A program made the position numbers and the translations under genes. Shown piece by piece: positions 17,267 to 25,990 of a stretch of DNA of 64,000 bases. Location of the stretch: contig JAQUTY010000002.1 of NCBI GenBank assembly GCA_028694155.1, positions 224,115 to 288,114 on the forward strand, written 5' to 3'. The first letter of the stretch is position 1; every line of letters begins with the position of its first letter. The DNA comes from Eubacteriales bacterium. Its GTDB lineage: Bacteria > Bacillota > Clostridia > Christensenellales > CAG-138. The notes below the pieces were generated by a model that was given only the letters and a program-made list of their open reading frames with translations, made no database searches and had not been told where the DNA came from.

Positions 17267-18124
17267 ATGATGAAAAAGCACATTGGAGTAAAAGGAACAA
17301 TCCTGCGCATTATCGACATTATATTCAAGCTGTTTTTGATTGTCTGCGTCGCCTTCCCGTTCTACTGGATGATAATTACTGCTTTTAAGACCAATCAGGA
17401 AGCATTGATTTTTCCGCCAACGATGTGGCCCGAAAATTGGAATTTCTCCAACTTTGCAGAGGCACTCAAGAGTATGCCGTTCTTCAACATGTACAAGAAC
17501 ACCATCATTGTGGCGGTTACTGTAACGGCGGCTCAATTCCTGTTCGTGGTTCCTGCGGCATACGGCTTTGCAAAGTACCGTTTCAAGGGCAGCGGCTTCT
17601 TCTTTGGAATAGTGCTGCTGAGCTTCATGCTTCCCCAACAGCTAACTTTCCTGCCCATCTATCTGATGTTTAGCAAGGCAAAGCTGCTTGAAGTGACGCT
17701 GATAAACACGCTGCTCCCACAGATTCTTCCCTTCATCGCAAATGGGTTCGGCATCTTCCTTTTGAGACAGTATTTTCTGCAGGTGCCGGAGGAAATCATT
17801 GAGGCTGCAAGGCTTGATAATGCTAGCGAGACAAGAATTGTTCTTAAAATCATGGTTCCCATGGCAAAGTCGGCAATCTCGGCGGTTGCAATGCTCCAGT
17901 TCATAAGCGTGTGGAATTCCTACTTCTGGCCGCTTGCCATGACAAACAGCGATGCGGTTCGACCAATATCAATCGGCGTTGCCATGCTGAACACAACCGA
18001 GGGCGGCACCAACTGGCCGGTGTTGATGGCGGCGTGTCTGATGATGATTCTGCCCATTGTCGTTGCGTACATCTTCTTTAACAAGAAGATACAGAGTGCC
18101 TTTGTCTACAAGGGCATCAAATAA
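17267..18124 (+). CDS. ABC importer permease, MalG/UgpE type
   Basis: 285 residues, six hydrophobic segments; EAA loop EEIIEAARLDNASETRIVLKIM (about 175-196); C-terminal QSAFVYKGIK is typical of the family. The GAGGAGG site supports the first of two adjacent ATG codons. Partner of the preceding permease. Confidence 0.92.
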   Translation: MMKKHIGVKGTILRIIDIIFKLFLIVCVAFPFYWMIITAFKTNQEALIFPPTMWPENWNFSNFAEALKSMPFFNMYKNTIIVAVTVTAAQFLFVVPAAYGFAKYRFKGSGFFFGIVLLSFMLPQQLTFLPIYLMFSKAKLLEVTLINTLLPQILPFIANGFGIFLLRQYFLQVPEEIIEAARLDNASETRIVLKIMVPMAKSAISAVAMLQFISVWNSYFWPLAMTNSDAVRPISIGVAMLNTTEGGTNWPVLMAACLMMILPIVVAYIFFNKKIQSAFVYKGIK

Positions 18125-18170
18125 GGATGTAAGCCGAAAGGCCACACATAACAAAAAAATGGAGGTACTC

Positions 18171-19552
18171 ATGAAAAAGTTTGTTTCGATTTTGTTGATC
18201 ATGACGTTGGTTCTCAGCATCGTTGCCTGCACAGCCAAGGATGACAACAAAGGCACAGATCCCGTTGCGGATGCAACAGACGCACCTGCAAACCCCGTAG
18301 CAGATACTACGGATGCACCTGCCAAAGACCCCACAGCAGAGCCTGTTGTAAATGCAGAGCCGGTGGAAATTGAGTTCTGGATTGGTCTGTCTGGCGCATA
18401 CGGCGAAGCTATTCAGGCACAGGTCGATGCTTACAACGCATCCCAGAGCAACGTTCATGTAACTGTTGTATATCAGGGATCGTACAATGACTGTGCAGCA
18501 GCCACGCAGCAGCAGTCCTTGCTCAGAACCAGCCGAATCTGGTTCAGTTGGAGGTCTCTAAGGTCGCTCCCTTTGCAGGAGACGGCGCACTTTTGAACCT
18601 TGCTCCCTATATTGAAGCAGAGAACTATGATTTGAGCGATTTCTATGAAGGTCTGATGAGCTTCTCTTATGGCGAAGACGGTGGTGTCTACTCCATGCCC
18701 TTCAACCGTTCAACCTTCATTCTCTACTACAATGCCGACCTGTTTGCAGAAAAGGGACTTGCAGTTCCGACCACATGGTCTGAGCTCAAGGACGTTGCAA
18801 TGGCGGTAACGGATCCTGCAAACAAGATGTGGGGACTTACGGCACCTGAGCAGGGCATTTACCTTGAATTGTGGGTAATGCAGCTTGGCGGCGAAGTGCT
18901 CAATGCAGATCAGAGTGACATTGGCTACAACAACGAAATCGGTTTGGCGGCAGCACAGTATCTGCGTGATGCAGTCGACGATGGTTGGTATCAGGCAGCT
19001 TCCGGTCAGGAGTTTGTATCCAACGAGAACGTCCGTACCGCATTTATCAACAAGAATGTTGCGATGCTCTACTCGTCCTCTGGCGACATCAAGACGCTCC
19101 AGAATAGCTGCGAGTTCACCGTAGGCACGGCAATTCTTCCTGCAGCAGACGGCAGAACCCCTGCTTCCACGACAGGCGGTGCAAACATTGCCGCATTGGA
19201 CGGACATCCCGAAGAGGAGAATGCAGCAACTTGGGACTTCATCAAGTATCTGCTCAGCACGGAATCCACCAGCTCCTTTGCACAGTCCACCGGCTATCTG
19301 CCCGTGAGAAAGAGCGTGCTGACTTCCGATAGCTGGACGGCATTCGTTGCAGAGAATCCTGCATTCGCAACGCCTGCACAGATGCTCCAGTATTGCGTTG
19401 GTCGTCCCTATAACTACAACTACACCACTTTCTATTACACCTACGAGAACAATGCGTTAGCAAAGGTCGTCTCCTCCGCCGCAGATCGCGCAGAGCTGCA
19501 GACCATTCTAAACGAACTGTCCGAAGCAGCAAAAGCAACGTTCGCAGGCTAA
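18171..19552 (+). pseudogene. Extracellular solute-binding protein (family 1), frameshifted
   Basis: Lipoprotein receptor of the ABC importer. The ATG at 18171 follows GGAGG, and the N terminus has a signal with lipobox IVAC and a TDAPA-rich linker, then EIEFWIGLSGAYGEAIQAQV. The first frame stops at 18596. From about 18521 the correct protein continues in another frame (AQNQPNLVQLEVSKVAPFAG) to 19552, including GVYSMPFNRSTFILYYN and the family C terminus. The frame change fits loss of one base close to 18519-18521. Both halves are otherwise intact, so this is either an assembly error or a very recent mutation. Confidence 0.88.
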
Positions 19553-19575
19553 CTCTGCAGATTCCCCCTAAATCT

Positions 19576-19609
19576 GTTGTCGACCCCACACAAAAGTGGG
19601 GTTGACAAC
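19576..19609 (+). terminator. Strong hairpin after the binding-protein gene
   Basis: A 13-bp stem with one G-U (19576-19588 with 19597-19609) and an 8-nt loop. No T-run follows, so it may be an mRNA-stabilising or attenuating hairpin and not a full terminator. Confidence 0.55.
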
Positions 19610-19701
19610 GGAGGATGACTACGAACCGCTTACGCTTCAGTTAGATGAGTGGCATGTCGATTGCGGTCGGCATGCCACATTTTGAGCAAAGAAGAAACAA
19701 G

Positions 19702-21090
19702 ATGAAAGTAATGTCAAATCCCCAGCGCAGAAAAGCAGCGATAAAATTTCTGTTTTCCCTCGTTCTGCCGATAATCCTAATTTGCATACCCTGCGGTGGT
19801 TACTACACGCCCGAAGTAAAAAAGTTTCTGGCGGTTACCTCATGGGCAATAGTGATGTTTGCAACCGAGGCGATGCATAACACCGTTGTCGCACTTGTCT
19901 TGATGATAATGTACGTCATAACCGGCGTTATGTCATTCACCCAAGCCTTCTCTCCTTGGACTCAGGAATTGCCTTGGATGATGATTGGCAGCTTCATCAT
20001 CGTATCGGTTATACAGCGCACATCAATACTTAAGCGCATAGCCTACTGGTGCGTAATTCGCACAGGAGGAACCTATCGAGGGTTGCTGATGGGAATGGTT
20101 GCCCTTGGTATGATTGCCTGCATACTCATTCCCAGCACCAGCGCAGCGGTTATCGTTGCTGCAATCACCTTTAGCATCTGCGAATCTTTGAACATGGGTA
20201 AATCCACCGATTCGGCAGGACTGATGCTTGCAGGGCAGTTGGGATTTATGGAGTCCTATCTGTTTGTGTACTCGCCCACCTTTATTTCGGTCATATTTAA
20301 CACGATAAAAGATGTGGCACCGTACAATATGGATTATTGGACTTTTCTAAAGCACAACGCAATTTTCATTCCCTATGTCTTTTTGGTGGGCTTTGTGATG
20401 ACACTTATCATCAAGCCCAAGGTCAAGAAGTTTGACAAGGAGCTCTTCAAGATTAAGCTAATCGAGCTGGGCAAGATGAATGTGGAAGAAAAAAAGACTC
20501 TTGGAGTGCTTATTGCTCTGATTGTCTACCTGTTCACCTATCAGTGGCACCAAATACCAATGGTCTACGGCTTCATGGTCGCCCCTGCTCTTTTATATCT
20601 GCCCATAATCAATGTGGGAAAGGCGGAGGATCTAAAGAACGTCAACTACGATGCCGTTATCTTCATTGCCGCCTGCCTTAGCATTGGCGCAGGCGCAACC
20701 GCTGTGGGGCTGGGCGATATAATTGTAAACCTTATGACCCCCATACTAAGCAACTTAAACCCGGTGCTGTTCCTTGCGCTCGTCTGGGTTCTGGTTGTGG
20801 CACTGAACTTTTTAATGACGCCTGTTGCAGAGATGACTGCTCTTGGCGTGCCGCTTGCAAGGATATGCCAAAGGCTGGGTATTCAGCCGCTTGTGATGTG
20901 CTACACGGTGTTTCAGGGCGGCAGTCAGCTCATACTTCCGTATGAGGTAACAATGTGGCTTGTCGCCTATGGCTTTGGGAATATTCCCATTAAAGATTTT
21001 ATGCGAATATGCGGTGTAAAGATGCTCATTTGCGGCGCATACCTAATGACAATCGGCATGGTCTACTGGAAGATGATAGGATTGCTGTGA
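19702..21090 (+). CDS. SLC13/DASS family anion:sodium symporter
   Basis: 462 residues with about 11-12 hydrophobic segments. The IPSTSAAVIVAAITFSI block (about 132-148) and the second-half NFLMTPVAEMTALGVPLA block resemble the two substrate/Na+ motifs of the divalent anion:Na+ symporter family. Likely substrates are dicarboxylates, sulfate or similar anions. The ATG at 19702 has an AAAGAAG ribosome site; an upstream in-frame ATG at 19645 lacks one. It follows the ABC importer genes by 149 nt. Confidence 0.82.
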   Translation: MKVMSNPQRRKAAIKFLFSLVLPIILICIPCGGYYTPEVKKFLAVTSWAIVMFATEAMHNTVVALVLMIMYVITGVMSFTQAFSPWTQELPWMMIGSFIIVSVIQRTSILKRIAYWCVIRTGGTYRGLLMGMVALGMIACILIPSTSAAVIVAAITFSICESLNMGKSTDSAGLMLAGQLGFMESYLFVYSPTFISVIFNTIKDVAPYNMDYWTFLKHNAIFIPYVFLVGFVMTLIIKPKVKKFDKELFKIKLIELGKMNVEEKKTLGVLIALIVYLFTYQWHQIPMVYGFMVAPALLYLPIINVGKAEDLKNVNYDAVIFIAACLSIGAGATAVGLGDIIVNLMTPILSNLNPVLFLALVWVLVVALNFLMTPVAEMTALGVPLARICQRLGIQPLVMCYTVFQGGSQLILPYEVTMWLVAYGFGNIPIKDFMRICGVKMLICGAYLMTIGMVYWKMIGLL

Positions 21091-21117
21091 CATGGGCGAT
21101 ACATCGGAAGATTTATA

Positions 21118-21126
21118 TGTTATAAT
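21118..21126 (+). promoter_or_regulatory. Extended -10 promoter of the HAD-phosphodiesterase operon
   Basis: TGT plus perfect TATAAT (21121-21126). It starts a separate unit of four overlapping or adjacent genes. Confidence 0.6.
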
Positions 21127-21148
21127 GAATGATAAAGGAGATTAGTTT

Positions 21149-21874
21149 ATGCCCTATGCATTGATTGATTGGGACAATACGGTAAGAAAGGGTGCTACGC
21201 TGTTTGCGTGGATGGCTTTCTTGCACGATGAAAAGAATGCGATTGAGGACAAGTTTATCACTAACCGCCTCAAAATATGCGAATGCTGCCGTCAGGGGTG
21301 GATTACACACGATACACTTTGCGGATTATGCACGCAAAACTATGTAGCATCTGTCAAGGGAATGAAGGAGAGCGACTACTGGGAGTATGTCAAGGGCTAT
21401 CTTGCTTGGGATAAGGCACTGGACGTGCAGTTCAATCGGGTGTTGTTCGCATTTATCAAAAAATACGATATGCCAATGATTATCGCAACCGGCTCGCCTG
21501 CCAACCTCTTGCACGATTTTTGTGGGCAGATGAATGTTGACAAGCTGTTTGCCTTTGAAGAGGTCATTGAAAACGGAGTTCTGACGGGCGAGGCAATTAA
21601 CGATGCAGGAGGAGCAAAGCCGCTGGCGGCCGCCTATGCGCTGGAACGCTTCAATGGCGAAAAGCCACTGCTTGCCGCCGGTGATTCGGACTCGGATATC
21701 CCCATGCTCGACCTTGCCACGATAAAAATAGTTGTTGGAGACAACAAGGAGCTGCTGGAACGCTATCCCGATTGTATTCATGTGCATCTGGACGATGAGG
21801 GCGCAATTGAACTGAGCAGACGGCTTGAACTAAAGGAAAAAGAACTGGGGCTGGTACCGCCCACAAAGGAGTAA
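21149..21874 (+). CDS. HAD family (subclass IB) phosphatase
   Basis: 241 residues. HAD motif I is LIDWDNTV with nucleophile Asp7 and acid Asp9, motif II is IIATGSP and motif III is AAGDSDSDIPML. Layout is that of SerB/GPH-like phosphoserine- or phosphoalcohol phosphatases. AAAGGAG precedes the ATG. The phosphodiesterase gene follows after 3 nt, so the two may act in series on an organophosphate. Confidence 0.86.
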   Translation: MPYALIDWDNTVRKGATLFAWMAFLHDEKNAIEDKFITNRLKICECCRQGWITHDTLCGLCTQNYVASVKGMKESDYWEYVKGYLAWDKALDVQFNRVLFAFIKKYDMPMIIATGSPANLLHDFCGQMNVDKLFAFEEVIENGVLTGEAINDAGGAKPLAAAYALERFNGEKPLLAAGDSDSDIPMLDLATIKIVVGDNKELLERYPDCIHVHLDDEGAIELSRRLELKEKELGLVPPTKE

Positions 21875-21877
21875 GCA

Positions 21878-23179
21878 ATGAAACGCAGACTGTTGGTTAT
21901 ATCCATTGATTCCATGGTCGAGGAGGACATACCCGTAATGATGGCGTTGCCAAACTTCAAAAGAGTTTTGGAAAAGTCGTCAATCGTAAAGAAGATGGAG
22001 TCCACCTATCCCACTTTGACGCATTCCATTCACACCTCAATTATGACGGGCTGCTATCCTGAGCATCACCACATCATAAATAATGAGATTTTCATTGATG
22101 GCGAAGGCCCGGGCGAATGGTTCGAGCATGCTTCAAGCGTTGGTGTTCCCACTTTGGCAGACGAAGCGAAGCGGCTTGGACTTAAAACTGCCTATGTTTA
22201 CTGGCCGCTGACACTTGGCGCAAAGCACCCGTGGGTGCTGCATCGTTCGGGCGTACACGGAGGCTTGCCCGGTGAGACAATGCAGGATACTGTGAGAAGA
22301 AAATCTACCGTGGGACTGCTGGACGAGGTCATGCCTGCTGTATCGGACTGCTGGGAGCAACCCGACCGCTACCACATCAATGATTTGTTCTGCGCTCGTG
22401 CGGTGTCCTATCTGACAAAAACCTATCAGCCCGACATCATCTACACCCATTTGACGCTCATCGACCGCACACGTCATTCTAGGGGAGTGTTCTCCGATGC
22501 CTTGCAGCCTGCGTATCAGTTTTTGGATGAATGTATCGGAATTATGCTCGATGCCATTGAGCAGACAGGACTTGGCGACCAAACCATCATCAACATCACC
22601 TCCGACCACGGTCATTGCGACATAGACCACGTTACCAGCATCAATCGTTTCCTTTCGCTTCATGGTTTTGTTGACTACGATGAGCAGGGCGTCAAAATAA
22701 CGGATTACCGTGCTTACTGCCATACCGCATCGCTGTCGGCACAGATTTATGTCAAGGACCACGACCCCGTTGTGCGCGATAAGGTTTATAAGCTGCTGCA
22801 CGATAATATGGAGTATCTGGGAATATCGGAGATACTTACCGTGCGTCAGTGCGAGGAGCGTTTCCACACCAACGGCAACTATGATTTCATGATTGAATCG
22901 GACGGCAAGGCATCGTTCTCGGCTCGTGCCAATTACACCGATATATTTACCAAGTGCGACATTTCCGACTATCGCACAAGCGTGGCAACCCACGGCCACA
23001 TGCCGCATAAGGGCGTTCAGCCGTCATTCTTCCTGTATAATCCCTTTGCCAAGGATAAGGTCGTCCTTGAACACGGAAGAATCATTGACCAGGCACCAAC
23101 GCTTGCAAAACTGCTGGGCTTTGATATGCCCTGTGCAGACGGAAAACCAATAGAAGAATTGGTGGATTTGTCCAAATGA
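21878..23179 (+). CDS. Nucleotide pyrophosphatase/phosphodiesterase (alkaline phosphatase superfamily)
   Basis: 433 residues of the type I phosphodiesterase family. Visible: first metal Asp in LLVISIDSM, catalytic Thr in STYPTLTHSIHTSIMTG, Asp/His pair in THLTLIDRTRHSRG, and DHGH in NITSDHGHCDIDH. No signal peptide, so it works in the cytoplasm. It probably hydrolyses a phosphodiester or pyrophosphate; paired with the HAD phosphatase it could strip phosphate from an imported compound. AAGGAG precedes the ATG, and its end overlaps the next gene by 4 nt. Confidence 0.87.
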   Translation: MKRRLLVISIDSMVEEDIPVMMALPNFKRVLEKSSIVKKMESTYPTLTHSIHTSIMTGCYPEHHHIINNEIFIDGEGPGEWFEHASSVGVPTLADEAKRLGLKTAYVYWPLTLGAKHPWVLHRSGVHGGLPGETMQDTVRRKSTVGLLDEVMPAVSDCWEQPDRYHINDLFCARAVSYLTKTYQPDIIYTHLTLIDRTRHSRGVFSDALQPAYQFLDECIGIMLDAIEQTGLGDQTIINITSDHGHCDIDHVTSINRFLSLHGFVDYDEQGVKITDYRAYCHTASLSAQIYVKDHDPVVRDKVYKLLHDNMEYLGISEILTVRQCEERFHTNGNYDFMIESDGKASFSARANYTDIFTKCDISDYRTSVATHGHMPHKGVQPSFFLYNPFAKDKVVLEHGRIIDQAPTLAKLLGFDMPCADGKPIEELVDLSK

Positions 23180-23817
23180 ACAAAGTCCCCTTCAACCACA
23201 TCATATTTCGCTTCTGCGAATGGGTTGCCGATTTAGTAATTCTAAACCTGCTGTGGTTGATTTGCAGTCTGCCCATTATTACCATAGGCGCATCAACAAG
23301 TGCCGTTCATTATGTCATAATAAAAAAGCTGCGCAAGGAGCCCATCGCTACTGTGCGTGGTTTTTTTGCGGGGTTTAGGCTCAACTTTGGGCAGGCGACT
23401 ATTCTGTGGCTCATATATGCGGCGTTGCTGGCTGACGCATGGATTCTGCTCAGGCTCTACTGCCAAGGTGCGCTCTCAATAGCCAAGCTTACAAGCAACA
23501 TCTTTATCTCGTTTGCGGTGGTCGTGTTTTTGGCGACTTGGCTTTTCACGTTTATCTACGCTTTTCCCATGCTGGCAATTTTGAAGCTGAGACTGGTGGA
23601 CTGCTTCAAAAACTCGGTCATACTGTCTACAAGGCACATTCTCAACACGCTTATCATCATTATCACCTCGGTTGCACTTGTGCTGCTTGTCAATCAAGTT
23701 TATGTGCTTGCTATCGGCATAATTGGGGTCATCTTCTATGTGTGGGCAGCTCTTGTATACAAGACCATTCTGCCGCATCTTGACAAGGAAAGTCAAGGGC
23801 AAGGCGGAAAGAAGTGA
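23176..23817 (+). CDS. YesL (DUF624) family membrane protein
   Basis: 213 residues with five to six hydrophobic segments and the YesL start signature (F..FCEWVADLVILNLLWLIC). YesL-like proteins usually accompany carbohydrate ABC importers and two-component systems in Bacillota, function unproven. Start and stop overlap both neighbours by 4 nt (ATGA and GTGA). Confidence 0.83.
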   Translation: MNKVPFNHIIFRFCEWVADLVILNLLWLICSLPIITIGASTSAVHYVIIKKLRKEPIATVRGFFAGFRLNFGQATILWLIYAALLADAWILLRLYCQGALSIAKLTSNIFISFAVVVFLATWLFTFIYAFPMLAILKLRLVDCFKNSVILSTRHILNTLIIIITSVALVLLVNQVYVLAIGIIGVIFYVWAALVYKTILPHLDKESQGQGGKK

Positions 23818-24560
23818 ACAGCCTCGTAATTTGGCTAGCGGTGATATTAAGCTCAATGGCTGCAGGAGTGATACAGTCGGTGACAGGCTTTGGCGCAGCG
23901 GTAGTGATGATGGTAGTGCTGGGCTATGTGATGGAGATAAGCCAAGCTGCAAGTTTGGTTACGTTTATATCCCTGTTTTTGGCAGGTGCAATACTCTTTC
24001 AAGTGCGAAAAAGTCTTGAGCTTAGGCGAATGTTGCTGCCCATCGCTGTCTTTTTATTATTCTCAACGACGTCAATTTTGCTCACGGATTACATCGACCT
24101 TAGGGCACTCAACCTTGCGTTTGCTATCCTGCTGATTCTCCTTTCCGTGTTTTACCTTTTTTTCAAGCGCAAGAGGAAACACAGACCATCAAAGCTCACA
24201 GGGCTTGCTTGCAGCGCACTTTCGGGTGTGTGCGCAGGCTTATTTTCGATGGGCGGGCCAACCATGGCACTCTATTTTTTGGAAGACACGGACAATAGGG
24301 CAAGCTACGTTGCCAATTTGCAGTTCTTGTTCGTTGTCACAGGAGCAGTGAATTTTATGACCCGAACATTTACCGGGCTGTTCACGGCAGATATGATACC
24401 GCTGTGCGCCGTGGGAACCGCTGCGATACTGGTTGGAAGAGTGTTCGGAAGAATGGCAGAAAAGCGCATCAGCAAGGGCGTTGCCGAAAAAATCATCTAC
24501 ATTTCCGTGGGCGTATCCGGCATAATCTGCATCGTAACCGAGCTGCTGTCCCACCGCTAA
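23814..24560 (+). CDS. TauE/SafE family permease
   Basis: 248 residues, eight hydrophobic segments; the N-terminal GVIQSVTGFGAAVVMMV and mid-protein GVCAGLFSMGGPTMALYFL repeats define the TauE/SafE fold, which moves sulfite, sulfoacetate or other organic anions. The GTG start overlaps the yesL stop (GTGA). Last gene of the operon. Confidence 0.87.
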   Translation: MNSLVIWLAVILSSMAAGVIQSVTGFGAAVVMMVVLGYVMEISQAASLVTFISLFLAGAILFQVRKSLELRRMLLPIAVFLLFSTTSILLTDYIDLRALNLAFAILLILLSVFYLFFKRKRKHRPSKLTGLACSALSGVCAGLFSMGGPTMALYFLEDTDNRASYVANLQFLFVVTGAVNFMTRTFTGLFTADMIPLCAVGTAAILVGRVFGRMAEKRISKGVAEKIIYISVGVSGIICIVTELLSHR

Positions 24561-24601
24561 ACGCAACCTCAACCACACTTATCATATTTTTTTGTCAAAA
24601 G

Positions 24602-24622
24602 TAGGGGCGAACTGCGTTCGCC
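24602..24622. repeat. Dispersed ggcgaac-gttcgcc hairpin, copy 2
   Basis: ggcgaac tgc gttcgcc, a 7-bp stem, in the same taggggcga context as the copy at 10277 and similar to 30326. Confidence 0.6.
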
Positions 24623-24628
24623 AGCTTC

Positions 24629-24807
24629 GTCGGGAGCCTTCGGCTTCGCTCGGCTCAAAACGCATCACAGGTGCGTTTTGCGTTTTTGCTTTCGCATCGC
24701 CATGCGGCAAAAACACCGCCTCGCGCGGATAACAGCCTGCGTCTGTTAACCTGGGGTTGTAAGTTGAAGCGTGCATAAAGAAAACCCCCGTCCGATGGAC
24801 GGGGGTT
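24629..24807. repeat. Structured direct repeat R, copy 1
   Basis: 179 bp, matches 25144-25321 apart from one A in an A-run. It contains consecutive hairpins: gagcc..ggctc, aaaacgca..tgcgtttt (24657-24679), a ttgc..gcaa stem-loop, aacag..ctgtt, and the final cccccgtcc-gat-ggacggggg. Confidence 0.9.
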
Positions 24808-25032
24808 CAGACTGTCAAAAAACCTATGGGTGCGGGGCGTGAGCCCTGCTGCATAAGTTCCGGCTTCGGCGGCATGTACGCCGAAACGGATGAAAAACAA
24901 GGTTTTTCGTTCTTTTCGGGCTTTTCGCCCGGGAGCAAACGCAGTTTGCGAGAGAAAAGCCTGTATTCTGGCGAAAAAGGTTCGAAACCTTACAACTTGT
25001 TATTAAGGGTTCGAACCTTTTTTGACAAACTG

Positions 25033-25092
25033 AAACCCCCGTCCGATGGACGGGGGTTTGGCTCCTCAGGTAAGACTCGAACTTACAACCCT
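25033..25092 (-). pseudogene. Duplicated 3' end of tRNA-Asn plus its terminator
   Basis: These 60 bp are identical to 25296-25355: the terminator hairpin, the CCA end, the acceptor 3' strand and the T arm of tRNA-Asn. The anticodon arm and 5' half are missing. A tRNA 3'-end duplication is the usual footprint of site-specific integration, but recombination between repeats could also make it. Confidence 0.85.
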
Positions 25093-25143
25093 CGCCCTCG
25101 GCGCACAACATAGGATTGTACTATTTTGTGTGCGCCTCGGTTG

Positions 25144-25321
25144 GTCGGGAGCCTTCGGCTTCGCTCGGCTCAAAACGCATCACAGGTGCGTTTTGCGTTT
25201 TTGCTTTCGCATCGCCATGCGGCAAAACACCGCCTCGCGCGGATAACAGCCTGCGTCTGTTAACCTGGGGTTGTAAGTTGAAGCGTGCATAAAGAAAACC
25301 CCCGTCCGATGGACGGGGGTT
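25144..25321. repeat. Structured direct repeat R, copy 2
   Basis: Second copy of the 178-bp repeat, ending in the hairpin that acts as the terminator of the intact tRNA-Asn. The near-perfect identity to copy 1 points to a recent duplication. Confidence 0.9.
25296..25321 (-). terminator. tRNA-Asn terminator hairpin
   Basis: cccccgtcc-gat-ggacggggg, a 9-bp stem; on the minus strand it is followed by TTTTC. Copies occur near 24784-24805 and 25036-25056. Confidence 0.8.
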
Positions 25322-25396
<75 letters not shown>

Positions 25397-25463
25397 ATGC
25401 GCATCTTCAATGCAAGAGCCATTATAACATTTGACTTTCGCTCTGTCAATATTGTTTTTCAAT

Positions 25464-25492
25464 TTGACGCAGAACTTTTTTTAGAGTAAAAT
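25464..25492 (+). promoter_or_regulatory. Promoter of the PH-domain/holB/ricT operon
   Basis: TTGACG (25464-25469), 17-bp spacer, TAAAAT (25487-25492). Transcription would start at about 25499, which is the A of the first ATG. Confidence 0.6.
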
Positions 25493-25498
25493 GATAGC

Positions 25499-25990
25499 AT
25501 GGATGATAATGTGATGGATCTTGTTCATACGGAGGTTTCTTCGCCAACACCTCGCTTTGTGCGGTCGAACGGTGCGCTGTATGCCCTGCTTTTGTTCTCC
25601 GTGTTCGGAGTTATCTTTCTTGGCAACTGGCTTTCACGCACGCTCAATATCAACGAGGGCTACATTCAGATAGGAATGTATTCCGTCCTGCTGGTGGTAG
25701 CCATTTTGGTTTATCGCTTTCGCCTAACTGCCTTTCGCTACACCATAACCGACAAGGCGTTGTATATAGATAAGGTAACTGGCAAGCGAGAACAGAATCT
25801 GTATAAATTGCCGCTTAGGGACATCAGCGCAGTAGAACAGGCGACCGCAAAGGTGCGTGCGCCAAGAACCTATTGCGGAAAGCGAGCGTCCGCGACCAAA
25901 GTAACCTGCTTGGGGAAGGTTTACCTCATTTCCGCCACCGATTCGTTAAAGGAGAAACTTGTTGAACATACTTTTACAGCTGCACAATAG
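25499..25990 (+). CDS. Small membrane protein with a bacterial PH-like domain
   Basis: 163 residues: two transmembrane segments (about 27-48 and 56-75) and a C-terminal PH-like (YdbS/bPH2-type) domain, YTITDKALYIDKVTGKREQN...LPLRDISAVEQ. Function unknown. The first ATG coincides with the expected transcription start, so the message may be leaderless, or translation may begin at the ATG at 25514. It overlaps holB by 32 bp. Confidence 0.68.
   Translation: MDDNVMDLVHTEVSSPTPRFVRSNGALYALLLFSVFGVIFLGNWLSRTLNINEGYIQIGMYSVLLVVAILVYRFRLTAFRYTITDKALYIDKVTGKREQNLYKLPLRDISAVEQATAKVRAPRTYCGKRASATKVTCLGKVYLISATDSLKEKLVEHTFTAAQ

Larger units (their letters stand above)
24561..25321. other. Non-coding repeat island next to tRNA-Asn
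   Basis: No convincing gene is seen in these 760 bp. The stretch holds two near-identical 178-bp repeats, a partial tRNA copy, three copies of a tRNA-terminator hairpin and other hairpins. Between 24975 and 25026 two ggttcgaacc-like palindromes surround cttgttattaa; an inverse-orientation relative lies at 63069-63100. Open frames here are short and unlike proteins. Confidence 0.75.

Noticed and set aside
18490..18530. Programmed -1 frameshift in the binding-protein gene
   Set aside because: No X-XXY-YYZ slippery heptamer or downstream pseudoknot is visible, and this protein family is not known to use one.
22133..23008. 291-codon minus-strand frame
   Set aside because: It is antisense to the phosphodiesterase gene, which has clear catalytic motifs.
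24826..25113. 95-codon frames on both strands in the repeat island
   Set aside because: They run through hairpins and the tRNA remnant; composition and lack of a ribosome site mark them as spurious.
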